NCBI GenBank assembly: GCA_017591395.1
Contig: WEDG01002568.1
Coordinates: forward strand, 620,001 to 684,000
Direction: 5' to 3'
DNA: 64,000 nucleotides
Source: Schistocephalus solidus
Lineage: Eukaryota; Platyhelminthes; Cestoda; Diphyllobothriidea; Diphyllobothriidae
The notes under the pieces were generated by a model that saw nothing but the letters and a program-made list of their open reading frames with translations, searched no databases and was not told the DNA's origin. Position numbers and translations under genes: made by a program. Each line of letters begins with the position of its first letter. The first letter of the stretch is position 1. Of the stretch, positions 35,433-48,093 are shown one piece after another.

Positions 35433-37590
35433 GCATATATCTTAGCCTTCCCTGAAATTTGGCGCAATACGGCAGGAAGGGGGCTCCATATTCTCGTGCC
35501 CTTCTGAAGGGTCTAATCCTAGTTTCCGTTCTTCATTCTGTCTGCACGTGAGAACTCGTGACAAACATGGTACAGCCGAACAATGACGTAAGCTGCAGGA
35601 GTGGGGGACGAATCCACGCCGCGTTGGGCGGAATGACGTAAAAGCAGTTAAATGGGAGTCCGTGGTTGGGCACCCTAATAGAGACTGTTGGCAAATGCCG
35701 CTGATCTCTGGTAACGACAAGGCAAGGCCATAAGAGACGCCACCAGCGAGGGAGAGTATGTGTAGGGCAGATCCTATTTGGTAAATATTGATTTTTACTA
35801 AGACCAAAAAAATGACAGGAGCCGAGCAGCGAATAAGAGTGGAAGATGGTACATTCGTAAACCCCCACAAATTTCGGATGGATAACCAAAAGAGGCCTAC
35901 AAATACCTATCTTCAGTCAATAAGGGCTAAGTTCTCTTCATTTGCATTCCAAGCTTCTGTTAGGCTCTTAACGACTGAGCTGCCGATATGTAAAAATGAG
36001 ACGCTTTTGCAGTTAGCTTTGTTGATGATGACTCGGCTGGTACCGATGCTAGTTTCATCCACTGCAGGTTCAACGATATCGTTTGTGACTGTTCAGGATG
36101 ATCCACGGAAGTATTGCACGAGAGAGATTTGTCGCCCGCCTTGCCCACAGGGCTAGGACCCAGTTCTGAGAGAGCAGTGGTGGCCGAATCCTTACTCTAT
36201 ATATCGGGCTGCCTTCGAAATGTACTACCACTTACATTTCTGAACTTGTTTTAGGTAATTAAGCAGCCGGCTCAGTGCCCGGCTGTGCCGATCCGAGTGC
36301 CTTTGCTGATACTCTCGATAAGGGTCAATCAGCATTGCGCGAACAAAGGGCTCTAGAGGGTTGCAGTGAGGATTTTGGGGCACCATAGTCGACAAGCAGA
36401 AGGCAGGGAAAGCTGTTGGATGAGTATACGCGCATTTTAGCAGGCAGCTGTGACCCGTGTGTTCAGCAGTCAAGTGTCCGCCGAAGTGAATCTGCCTGAA
36501 CTTAGTCCGGCTGCGGCCAATCGGTAAAGAGACGAATATCAAGCAGCTTCTGGATGTCGAAATGGGATGATTGTCACGTGCGTACGCAGTGCTTGTCAGA
36601 CGGGCTAAATAAACCGAAGGCGACAGGAGGTAAGAGGCGGTGCTCGCAGCTAAAAGCACGCCATTTGCAGCTCACTTTTTCATGTTTGTCGCCGCAAAGT
36701 CCTCCTAGGTGGATCCATTGTCCAGCACGCTACGGTAAAGCACTCTGGTCATTACCAGAGGCCTTGTAGCACACCCGAATTTCTTTATTAATTTAGAGAG
36801 ACTGTCTTCGTCCGTTGTTTTAAAGGCCACTTAGGGATCTGGGAGACTGATCCCTATTTATTGACATGTGTCCTTTAGTTGACAGACGGTAACAAAACGT
36901 ATAGTTGTCTTCTCAGATTTTTCGGAATCCACAGCGATTCCTTGGAAGATGCGACTGTTTCAAGCATGGGTCCGGATGACCGAGAACTACTTGGGCAAAC
37001 CTCGGTCGGAATTTTCTATATGCCCTTCCCCCTCCTCCGGAAGGAATAGGCTCGCCCAGAAATTCAGAACCCCCAGGCTCATCTTTTGCTTTATGCACGA
37101 CTATGGAAAAGTGTGCAATTCGCGTATGTTTCAAGCCAGAACAATTATCCTTTAAAAACAACATGATCCTACCGAAGTCTGTGCGGGTAAAACCGGCAAT
37201 GAAGTCATCGCAGGGCTTTCAAGCCAGCATCCGCTATGGCTATCAAATACCTGGAGCTTTTATAACAGATGCGCCTTATCGGCTTCGTAAAATCAAAGAG
37301 AAGAAAGAACAACCCATGCAATTTTACAATTTTTACAACTTTTTACTTTATATTACGCACTGTACTGCCCCACCCGTAAACTCCCTATAACCCCCGGTCC
37401 CGTATTACACAAGCCTGCGGTTTCTGACTTTCTGGGTGCTGTCAGTCGATGAATTCATCCGTAGGGGCAGATTGTTTTTCTTTCTGAGGAGACTAATTTA
37501 CCCTCGAGAGTTCTATCTTTATAAAATTTGCCATAATGGAAAATTGGTTTTTTTTGTCCGTTGTAAGTAGATTGCGAACCAACAGATTAT
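35433..37590. other. No recognised gene
   Basis: Open frames up to about 140 codons overlap on both strands (35442-35870 -, 35788-36156 +, 36225-36659 -). None shows a domain, a plausible splice context or a repeat-family match. Confidence 0.35.
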
Positions 37591-37591
37591 T

Positions 37592-37960
37592 GAGAAGAAG
37601 TAGACGCGGTCACCAGGACAAGGACTTTATTCGCTCGACGTTTTGGATTCCAGCTCGAGTCCATCTTCAGAGGCAGCCTCAAATAGGCTAATTTGTACAC
37701 AGGGCGTAGCAGTATTTATAGGTTGCGGTTGCTATGCTACTGCATACCAAGTAACGACTCCCCTTACTCGAGGATGTTTGCACTCTAGTGCGCTAACGGC
37801 TTGATGCCTGGCATGCCTGGCACCCTCGGTGGAGATTGGCGAGATGATGGTGCGGCCACCCGGCTCACCGGTATTGACGTTAGAAAATACGTTCGCCTGA
37901 GCACTCGCCACGTGGTTGATTGCTTTGGCCAAACGGCGTCTTAACACCAAATATGGGTAA
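37592..37960 (-). mobile_element. Penelope-like element 3' end, minus strand
   Basis: The minus strand carries a coding remnant, VLRRRLAKAINHVASAQANV then FSNVNTGEPGGRTIISPIST, a stop, then the terminal sequence. That sequence has TACTGCTACGCCCTGTGTAC, CTCTGAAGATGGACTCGAGC, TGGAATCCAAAACGTCGAGC, then GAATAAAGTCCTTGTCCTGG and GCGTCTACTTCTTCTCAAT. It matches the plus copy at 38024-38155. The family of the coding remnant is inferred from its position. Confidence 0.7.
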
Positions 37961-38023
37961 TCTTCCCCAAGAAAGGGGGAGCCGTTAATTGTACTAGGTA
38001 TGCATTAGCATAGTGACTGCATC

Positions 38024-38157
38024 CGTTAAATACTGCTACGCCCTGTGTATGAATTACCATAGTTAATGCTGTCTCTGAAGATTGGTTCTAGCTGGAATCC
38101 AAAAGGTCAGGTGAATAAAGTCCTTGTCCTGGCGATCGCATCGACTTCTTCTCAATT
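38024..38157 (+). mobile_element. Penelope-like element terminal sequence, plus strand
   Basis: TAAATACTGCTACGCCCTGT, TCTCTGAAGATTGG, AGCTGGAATCCAAAAGGTCA, GAATAAAGTCCTTGTCCTGG and GCATCGACTTCTTCTCAATT form an inverted copy of 37592-37735. About 65 bp separate the inner unmatched segments, so the two ends point away from each other. Confidence 0.7.
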
Positions 38158-38621
38158 ACTTCCTGGTACTCGCATTTTTGCGTGTATCAGAAACATAGTA
38201 TTTTTAGAAAACCATTAAAAAATTTAAAGTAAAAGCCATCAACAGAATACCGTTTTCTAAACTGTAGTTTAACAGTAGTCCATTTATTAAAAAAGGTTTT
38301 TCAGTAGATCAAAACCAAATTCGTAGTTGACTTTCGTTGCGGGCATTCATTTTTTAGACATACTGGTTTGGGTTTGCGTGCATAACGATGCATCATAGAA
38401 TCGTTCTTGAGATCTTGTAATAGCTGCCCATTTCGCCGTATCTCCTTAACAGTTCGGCGAGCATCTTCATAAATTGATGGTAGTGAATGTCGGCTCTAGC
38501 TGAGTCGGCGACCTGATGCGTTCTACTGACCGTTACCTGCATTGCTTCGGCTGTTTTCTTCAGGGCGCCCGGGTTCAACGTTGGTGTGCACTTGAGGAAG
38601 TCAGTTAAGGCAGCATCTAAG
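38158..38621. other. No recognised gene
   Basis: AT-rich sequence followed by mixed sequence contains no motif. Confidence 0.3.
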
Positions 38622-38747
38622 TTGCTGGGCCCAACGCTGTAGGAACTGCGAACAGTTAGTTTGTGGCAGGAATTGCTGGGCCCAACGCTGTAGGAACTGC
38701 GAACAGTTAGTTTGTGGCAGGAATTGCTGGGCCCAACGCTGTAGGAA
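38622..38747. repeat. Tandem repeat, 51-bp unit, about 2.5 copies
   Basis: Units start at 38622, 38673 and 38724 with TTGCTGGGCCCAACGCTGTA. The first two units are identical over the full 51 bp apart from the base before each start. The third breaks off after about 24 bp. Perfect identity suggests a recent duplication or an assembly artefact. Confidence 0.95.
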
Positions 38748-39559
38748 TTATAGTTAGCACTCAGATTGCGTAATTGTCGGCATTCGTTTGAGCTCCCTTT
38801 TCCAAGCAGTTTCTTCGAGAGGGTAAGTGTTTTCCTTCTCTAATGAGGACTTCATACACATCCCAGGTGGCCGATAAGTTCCATCACGAAGTGCGAGTTT
38901 GGTCAAATGGAAGCCCGATCCAAATTAAACCGGGTAACCGACAAGATCGCTGTTAGTCTCTTCTTCGCAGCACTTTCAGGGTTGAGGTGTGGGTGTCGGG
39001 AAGGTGAACATGTAGACCTAAAGAGACCTGTTTACGCGTGCCACACCAAAGCTCGTACAACCTTCAGGATTAGACCAGACTTCACAAATAGGGACTTTTC
39101 AAGTGGACGAACCTCGCCGACCATCCGCAATGGGTTTTAGCATGCCGGTTGACGCGGTTACGAGAGGAAGTATGATCACTGTGTGCAACACAACTTCCTT
39201 AGGCTGCAGCTGAGAGCTGGGTGCCAGACATGAATCGCCCGAAGCAACCAAGGCGTGCACCAGGTCTCCTGGATAGACTTATCACTCCATCGAGGTATAC
39301 CCCTCTGGCTGACCAGCGCGTATATCCCTTCAAACAGAAATGCACACGCTTTGCGATGAACGTGGATAAGAGGACCGGCAACAACCGCCACCGCTCTACC
39401 GTCCCACTGGTACTGCGCGAGCAGAGGCGGCAACCCCCAGTAACACATGCAAGCAGGTTGATCGTAGCCTGGACGCGTCATAATCGTTTTCAAGTCATGG
39501 TCTGCAGGGAGCCGAGGCCATCGATCTGCAGGATTGACGCATGCACCGTAGCGTAGCCG
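38748..39559. other. No recognised gene
   Basis: A 200-codon minus-strand frame (39778-39176) and plus-strand frames overlap in GC-rich sequence. The codon content looks like chance openness in a GC-rich region, and no domain is visible. Confidence 0.35.
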
Positions 39560-40220
39560 AAGTGCGTAATTAGTTGAGGCGCAGAGACGAGGCCGCGCAC
39601 GCGTACGCCTTCGCATTCGCCGTTCGCTTCTGATTGGTTGAACCGAGGGCAAGGTGGTGCCTGCCTTTCCCGACGCGGTCAGCAGCCAGTACGCGATCTG
39701 CCCTGTTTCCGTCAACTGTTGTGTGCACGTTTTGGTGTGCGTGTGTGTGCTAGTGCAGACGAGCGAGACGGCATACACACACTGCGGAGGGCAGGCTCTA
39801 AGCTACGCACGCGCACACAGAGATTGGGAGAGGGCCTGCAGACAGCAGGTTTTTTTCCGGACCACCTCCTCCCAATTTTTCTCCACGGTCACCGTCTCTC
39901 TGTAGCAGAGAAATGATCCTGTGGAGACACCGTCTCCTTCTGCACAAATTACGCACGTGCAGAATATCGTCGCTAATTAAATCACACAGAGATAACTGGC
40001 GATCAACTGAGGCAAACGAAGCTCGGTGACCTGAGCGGTTTCGCGCCGACACCACCCACTCATCATCACCGCCACCCCCACCACCCTCATCACCGCGTCA
40101 TCAACACCAGTAGCATCCCCACCTTTCTGCCTGACCATCGACTGGACGGTCACGTAAGGACGAGCCAACGAACAGGTACTTCACCTGACCTCAACGCATA
40201 CCTCCGACCAAAAGACCAAT
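39560..40220 (+). promoter_or_regulatory. Probable promoter and 5' UTR of the coiled-coil gene
   Basis: The stretch is unusually rich in CpG for this window (for example GGCCGCGCACGCGTACGCC near 39590). It has GT/AC-rich runs at 39730-39750 and 39805-39820, then CAC/ACC-rich sequence before the ATG at 40221. No TATA box is clear. Assignment as promoter rests on base composition and position only. Confidence 0.35.
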
Positions 40221-40735
40221 ATGCTCGAAGGCACAGGCGGAAGACGGTCTTCTTTGCCTACGAGCACCACCACCACCAGCGTCGGTGGCAGCCTGCAGGA
40301 GACGGGAAGCAAGGTGAAACGCGAATGCTTCACTTTCGAACCTCAACAGTGGCGCAAAAGCGTCTGTAAGAACTGCTTTCGTACTCAGCCAGAACATCTA
40401 TGCCGCGTGGGCGGCAATAACGGTGCCGGCGAGGGTAGTCAGTCCGGGCCTGAGATCGCAGCCACTGGCACCACCTCTGCTCCTAACGAACCCCTCCCCG
40501 TGAAGACGCCCGCCTGGGCATCAAACCCCGCAACCCGCAAGACTGAACAATCGACGCCGTCTCAAGGACGAACCAGGATGGCGACGCCACAGTACACTCC
40601 AGCAAACATTCCGCCGAAGGAGAACAAGACGCCCTCACCGCTAGAGGAGCGCCTCAGCAACCCCAGTGGCCCTTCTACCGTCGCCGGTGCAGGCGCCCGT
40701 GTGATGTCGCGAAAGGCTCCCGCGGTTTCTCAACG
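40221..40735 (+). CDS. Coiled-coil gene exon 1 (start codon)
   Basis: The exon opens with ATG at 40221 and is read for 171 codons plus two bases to the donor CAACG|GTAAGT. The first 30 residues are Ser/Thr/Gly-rich. The Cys/His motif lies at residues 36-59, and from 65 on the sequence is low-complexity (Thr, Pro, Ala, Ser). Earlier non-coding exons are possible. Confidence 0.78.
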
Positions 40736-43700
40736 GTAAGTCAACAATAAACCCTATTCAGACCTTGTACGGTGGCAGAAGGAATGCGCAGGGAAACGAT
40801 GACATTTTCTCTCCCATAAGCAGGGAGCGTAGCTGGTCCACGACCCAACTCGCATAGGTCAGATACCCTTGTCAAAACTGTATGTGCCCTACCTAGGCAG
40901 TGACTGGGTTGACTCCGGTCATGTTTCTGTCCTTCAAAATCACTTATTTATCTTTGAATTCTCTCCTAGTCCGAAAATTAATTGTTGCCATACAGCGTCT
41001 GATGCCTTTCCCCAGAGGACAGTTAGAGTACAGCCTAAGAAAGGAATGTCAAACCTTGGGGTTATTTAGAGCTCAGGCATTTTTCTTTCCCTTCCGAATC
41101 CTCCGCAATTTGGACACCTACAGAATGGCCAGTGGTCTGGCAAATATCACGAGTTAGGCGATATTTCTCAACAGCTGGTCGTGCAGTGCTACTGAGCAGG
41201 ACAGTGACTTTGGAAAAGGCGCTTTTGACTTACTTGGCTTCATCAGCACACCAGGGATTCCCAAAACCCCAGATAGTACGTAAGTGGACGATATATCAGG
41301 AACTCAGAAGTGGAACTGAAATGCTCATTTCCGCATGTTTTTGTTTACCGTGCAACAAAGCCAACAGTAATTGCTGTTTTTTCTCAAGTCCACTGAAGTA
41401 GGCAGTTAGAAGCGGTTTTAGGGAAGCTAGAGTCTCTTCGTAAGTTATGGAGTTTTTACTTGACTTTTCGAGTTGACAGGTGAAATATCTGGGGAGGGGA
41501 GGGCTAAGATCGAAAAAATAGATTTGATATCTCAGAAAATCTGCGAAAAGAGGTCGCATCTACTGTAGATGAAACGGCAATACACGGACAGTTGATACAC
41601 TCTCTGCTAAAGGTATTCAGAAATGTTTATATAAGAGTCGCCGAAACGGTAGCAGATAGCTCCTTAACCGAGTAAGTAGATAAGGACAAGACGACAGAGT
41701 GGAAGCACCCATTGAGGGCATTGCAAGCAAGGCTAACTGTCTTACGGGAACCGTGGTAAAGAGGGTTTTATGGTTAGGGTAGAAGAGGAAGCAGAAAAAC
41801 TGGGAAAAACAAACGAAGAAGTTGAGGTTCATAGCAACCTATTTGCCGACTTTAAATAGGCTGCTAAGTTGAACCTGTGTGATTAAGTGGAAATGGAAAT
41901 GCTATCCCATGGGCGAAGGGTAGGTGAATCGGCCTGCCAGGATCGGTGTAAGGGAAAGCAAACCTGAATCAGTGTCAAACAAAGCTAAATGGGAACACAG
42001 GTGACTAAAGGACAACAATTAAATACGTGGAAATAAGATCAGGGACTGGTGATGCGGAGCCAATGTTCTCAGTGGGTTCGGCTGCTGTGCTTCTGCCGAC
42101 GAAAAGAGACACCCAACCCCACCCGTCCCGTCCCCCGCCAAAATTTTCAAACAGCACACCTTCAAGCCCTAGATTGGATCTGTCGGAGATCTTCCGACCT
42201 ATCGAACCGTCAACATTACGAATGCACCCACCGTCTAGTCAAACACCGGTCGGAATTTCTTTAAATGGCTACCCCCAAGATAACACAAGATTGTCAACGC
42301 CCCCACATAAAAGAGGTGATCTTTCAATAAATTCCTGCATCCGCTCAGCAAGGTGTATTTTCCCCCTATGTTCGACAAATGGAGTTCACTTGGAAACCCA
42401 GACACTTCTTACCTCTTACTGAGGCTCCAAGGAGGGGTACTCCGGTTATATGAGTGTTTCTCTGAGCCTCAATAATAATGGCCATAGTTCGGAGGAAGAG
42501 GCACACGGGCATATATGTCACACAACTATTATTTCTGTGATTGGTATACCCAGCGCCTAATCTGTCAAGTTACTACTGGTCGAGCTGTAGACACAAAGCT
42601 GAGCGGCATTTTTGAAAAAGGGAATTTCAGCAATAAATGGCCGCACCCTCAGTTTTGGAAGGGCTGTCAAGTGGTCTATAGTAGCGCTTACTATAACATC
42701 ACTGCGACAGCAGTTATCAAGAAGAAAAGGAGAACGAAGGTCAAAAACAAAATGAATGCTTTTGATCTGTAAGGATTATTTTATAGAGCTAGTTTATTTG
42801 CTCCTCCACCATCCCTCCTGGGTAGGACAGAGGAATAAGAAGGCCTCAGTAGCACACTTGGGTCTGCGGTAAATTCCAGAGAAATTTGGTTTAAAATTAG
42901 GGTTAGGTTTAAAGGTAAGCTTTGGGTTATGCTTACTGGAATAGGTACCCTTCCTTAAGTCTAACGCGATGCCACACGTGGTACAAGGACGTTCCTATAT
43001 CCCATTCCTCCTGACGGAGGGGGTGGGGGGGCGTGCAAACAACCGGTACACAGCGCTTATTCTTACAGTGATCCTATTATGCGACAAATGCTTACTTTCT
43101 AACAGGATGCCCCCCTGCGATCTTGAGTCGCTGCAGCGTGTTTTATGGACAGTTGGAGTATAATGTGACTCACTGTTTTTTAATCGTGGCCCCAAATAGG
43201 ACCAGCTTAGGTAATACACTTACCCCGCTTCGGGATCATAGTCAAGTGGGGATTAAATTCGCCCACCGTGGTCTTCGGGCAGGCTTCCAATTGTGGGAAA
43301 CAGACACGCAGAATTTTTGGTTCGTTTGCGGAGGAACCGGCAAGCGTAGCGCGCGTCCATGGGCTATTGACATAACTTCGTCATTAGCTGTGCATGAGCT
43401 AGTCTCAAAGCCTCATTGATGTTTGCTCGCCTTTGGACTACCCTGGGTGTGGGGTGAACGGAATAATTTCAATCAAATGGAGTGATACAAATGTTGTACA
43501 AACCAGCACCGTCTCTCGGGGACAGTGGTGGTCTTGGCCGTTTGCGACATACAAATTATCATGCGTTTGGTACTACAGACATGACTCGAAAAAGCTGTGC
43601 TCATTTGATGATCAGATTGTATTTGTCTCCAAAATCGTAAACAGACGAAAAAAACAAATTTTCCTAACTGTATGACAGGCGAGGAACCGAATTAAAACCT

Positions 43701-46700
43701 CGAGTGTTATCCGGACTGGAATCCTGCCGCTGCAACCGAACCCCAGTTTTGCCCCGATGTCTGCCCATCTCATCATGACCAATCAAATTGTCGAAACCCG
43801 ACCAGGAGGAAGGATACTATCACGCCTTTTCTTTGCCCGCATGCTATGATTACGAAGCGCAGGGTGGGGGCGGATGAATGTGAACTTCATCTTTGGCTTT
43901 AGTCGGAAGGTATGATGGGAGTAGATGGAACTCATCGGTTTGCCAGAGGCTTAACAACTTCAGCCAGCGGCCCGATGTCTTTCAATCCTGCTAAGTACTA
44001 GATCCAATCCGCCCACATTCTTTCATTTCAAACAGAAACGGGCTGGTACCAAAAGTGGCTCGTGGCTGGACTAGTACTGTTTACTTTTCAGACGCCGCGT
44101 ACATGACGAAAGTCGGCCTGTCTTGTCAGCCGGGGCTGGCGGAGGCGGGGATACGGTGTGAGTGATATCTGGTAACCAGGCGGAGGGCACAAGACTGTCA
44201 TTAGGGGGGTTGGGGCGGTGTGCGGTCACCGTCTGGAGTCGGCCAGGGAAGGCGGATTGGTGGTATCTACGTCTTCTTACAGCAGAGTGCTGGATTCGCT
44301 ACCCGAATAGCCACTGCCTTGGCTGATGCCAGCACCCGTCGGCTTAGTAGTTTACTGGTGTCCGGTAGACAATCTGAAGTGCTTCTTTGACTTCGAGTCG
44401 GCGGTTGGTATCGATTAGATGTGCGAGGATTAAATTTGACCTCAACTGACCTTCCCCCTCCCCAGCTGGACAGGAACGTGTTCGCGTACTGTCTTTTCCA
44501 GGCGCCTCCCTGTACCGCTACTGTATCCCGCCTCATAGCAGCAGGTAGATGACTAAATACACATCAAGGTGGCCTGCAACGGTAGTCTGTCTTTACCCCC
44601 CTCCTTCCAACTGTATTTATGGACAAACTACGAGGAAGGTACAGACGCTGTTTTCAGCTCTGTTAATTAACCACAAAACTGATGTTCAAACACACCTTTT
44701 TTTCTTGCAGACATAGCTTTCAACATCCTGACCTGGCTATTGGACGGGGCACGCCTGTTCCTGCTTTCAATGGGACTGAGTTCGAATCGCCGGGCGGGTT
44801 AGCATAACAATTTTCAATCGATAAGACGTGGAAGGGGAGGGCGGTGAATGCGGTTAGAGAGGAACGGTAAGTCGTAAAAATTGTCGAAAGTTGGAAGCGC
44901 AGAAAGAAGCAGCGAAAAAAGACGAAAATGGGAAAGTAAGAGCAGGGAGGAGAATGGTTATATAGAAAGCGGTATGGAAGACTGCGTTAAGTGGGTGCAT
45001 GACTTCGGTGGTCATCAGGGGAATTTTTGTAAAAAAACGAAAATAGGAAGGCTCCCCCCGGTAATACAGGTGGCTTTCCGCAAAATTTCAGGAAGCGTAA
45101 AGATTTCGGCCTCCTAACCGCCTGGAACTTAACGCAGGACCCATGGGATAGAGGGTTCCTGTTCTCGTGTTTTGCCAATTTTTTTACTGACCTTCGACAA
45201 AGGGCAGAAATTATAGTAAGGAGGCCTTGTGTGGCCACCTAAACAGGACACGGGAATAGGAAATGTCCCGCTCACTTCACATAGGTGGCCCATCGATAAA
45301 TTTCAGGAAGGGTAAATATTTCCGTGTCTTAGCGTTAACACTAACCCTAACATGAAACTAAAGGGTCAAATTCATTTTAATCCCTAGCCCTACCCATAAA
45401 CCTAAACCCTACAATTAACACGAACCCAAACTTTAACCCTTAGTCTTATTCTGAACCTAACCCTAACTGTGACCTTAACTCTAACCATGAACCTAACCCT
45501 TAACTCAGCCCTAACTCTCACCTTAATCCTAAGTCTAATTTAACCGGAATTTGGTGCAAAGCCACATGCATTGTGGGGGTTCCTATTTTCATCCGCTGTT
45601 TAGGCAACCGTACAAGCCATCCTTACCAAAATTATAAACAGGACACTATGCTAAATTGGAAAGGAAGTCTATAAATTTCGGGCTGGAGGCATCCCGACGG
45701 AAATTTTTTTTCAGTTCCGTTCAGTTTTATTAAGGTTAATGTAGGTGACGCCTTTGAAAGCCCTATTGATTTCAATGACATTACAAATTAAAAGATCCAC
45801 CATATAATGGACGTTGGACAAAGGGTTATCTCCCCGTCACACTACAGGGCATTGGGCACAACAATTATAAAATAATATTACTCAAAAATGGGGAGTATTA
45901 TGTTCGATAACGCGAAAATTGTGGATGGGAATAGGTTTCAGGAAATGCGTTAATTTCTGGTGTCGCGGTGGTACTTATGGCTGTACTGGTCAAAATTCCG
46001 CTCTGTCCGCCGGCAGAGGATTCCAGGACTTAATCACTCTGTTGGAGAATAAGACCCTTATTGTGTCCAGTCTTTCACCAGTCACACGTAGTTTAATAGG
46101 ATTTCCTCGCAGAGTAGTGGTAGTGGCCAGCTCAAAGAAGTCGCCAGATGCAAGGCAACAATCCGGACCCCGCAACATGCTTCTCATAAAGGGAAGAGAC
46201 GGTTTAATATGCGCATTGCTGAGGTAGACAAGTGTGTTTGCCGGGCTTCACTTGCTCCAAAGTCCATTTTCATTCCGCTTGGTCACTCAAGTGAGTTTTT
46301 TGAAAAGGACCTGGAGAGGGGAAAATCGATCGATTTTAAGTTCGAGCCTCGCGCCTCTCCTCGATACGAACCACCAAGTAGACGCCAGAGAAGCCTAGCC
46401 ACCACGACCTTCGCGCCCGGTCTCTTATAGGGTGAGTAGAAGTTGGACGCTAGTTAAGAGGTTATTCTCTTCTGTTCAAAATGATTTAAGAACAGGGTGG
46501 AACAATTTGTAAGCCGGACGGAACACACCATCTGGGACCACAACAACATTCGCCGAGGCCTGAATGAGTCGGCCTTGAAGTTGACTGGCCGGTTTAAATA
46601 GCTGTGAGTTGCCGGGACCCAAGTGCGCGCGAGGGGCACAGCGCTGCATCAGGTGCCCCAAGTAGGGCCACAAAAAACGCTCCACAGTTAGTGGGCAAAG

Positions 46701-48055
46701 AATTCTTGCTGATATGGGAGGACGGGACGAACAGAAACAGACAATCAGTACTTCGGCTGCAGTCTATTCCACTGTGGGATATTGGCAGGGAAATACTAGC
46801 TTGGATAGTTAATACCCCTTAAGCAGGGCTATTGGAAAGCCCCTTAAAATAGGTGGCTTTGCGCTTACTCCAAGGCTAATTAGAGTTAGGGGTTCAGGTT
46901 ACGGGGAAGGTTTGGGTTAGGGTTGGTGTTAGACGTAAGACACAGAAATTGACAACCTTCCTGAAATTTAGCATAATACTACGGGGAAGGTCTGGTAGGG
47001 ATGCTTATGTGACCGTAATACAAGAAGTTTTGTTCTAAATTGCAGGGAAATTTAGGTTCGGTATAAGTTAAGGTTAGGGTTAAGTTTTGGGTTAGGGATA
47101 CATTTTGGATCCGACCTATTTTTTTAGGTTAGAACATAGAAATCTTTACCCTTTCTGTACTTTGGCGCAAAGCCATCTCTATTACGTGTGTGGGGAGGGG
47201 GCGAGTGGTAAGATTCCCGTGTCATGTCGGGTGGGGGGCCTATAGATACCGGGCTCAGGTGGGGGAATGGAACAGAAAATGGGCAGATGCAGCGCAAGTC
47301 TGCTCTCACTATAGTCTAGCTCACGTCACTGTCGATGAATAATGCCCCCAAAGACAAAGGAGACTGGAATGGTCATTTCTGGCACATTAGTCATCATCAT
47401 CCAGTCCTACCCAAGCTCATCCGACCCTAGTCTCCCTGGCCTTTTTCGGCATGTTGCATCTGCCTTTGCTATTAATAACCACTGTGCGGTTGGTGGCGGG
47501 GCTCGAGAGTGGGACCCAAAGCAGAACGGGAGGGGGTACAGGGCAAACAAACGATTCTCACCAAATATTCTAGCAAATCGGAGCATAGAGCCACTGCAGG
47601 GTCGATGACGTGTGAGCCAGATTAATACCTTTAAAACCATTTGTGAGCACTAGAATCAGTGTACGCCTATAGTGCGGTCTGGAAAACCTTAAACGCTGAA
47701 GCTATAGGCTGAATCAGGTTGAAACCTACGTCCAATGTTACTAATTTAATAAATGTTTCTTCTTCTTCTTCTTCTTCTTCTTCTTCTTCTTCTTCTACTA
47801 CTACTGCTAATACTACCACCACTACTATAACTACTACTACTTATACTACTACTACTATTAATACTACTATTACAACGACTACTACTAATAATACTACTGC
47901 CAATACTATTACTACTACTACTGCTACTATTACTACTTCTACTACTACTACTACCACCAATAATATTACTACTACTATTAATCCTACTACTACTACGATT
48001 ACTAATACTCATACTACTACTATGATTATTATTACTACTGCTACTATTACTACTT

Positions 48056-48093
<38 letters not shown>

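Noticed and set aside
36225..36659. 144-residue minus-strand frame as a gene
   Set aside because: No motif, no intron or exon signals, and overlapping frames on the other strand; nothing separates it from chance.
39176..39778. 200-residue minus-strand frame as a gene divergent from the coiled-coil gene
   Set aside because: GC-rich sequence leaves several frames open on both strands here; no domain, start context or splice evidence supports it.
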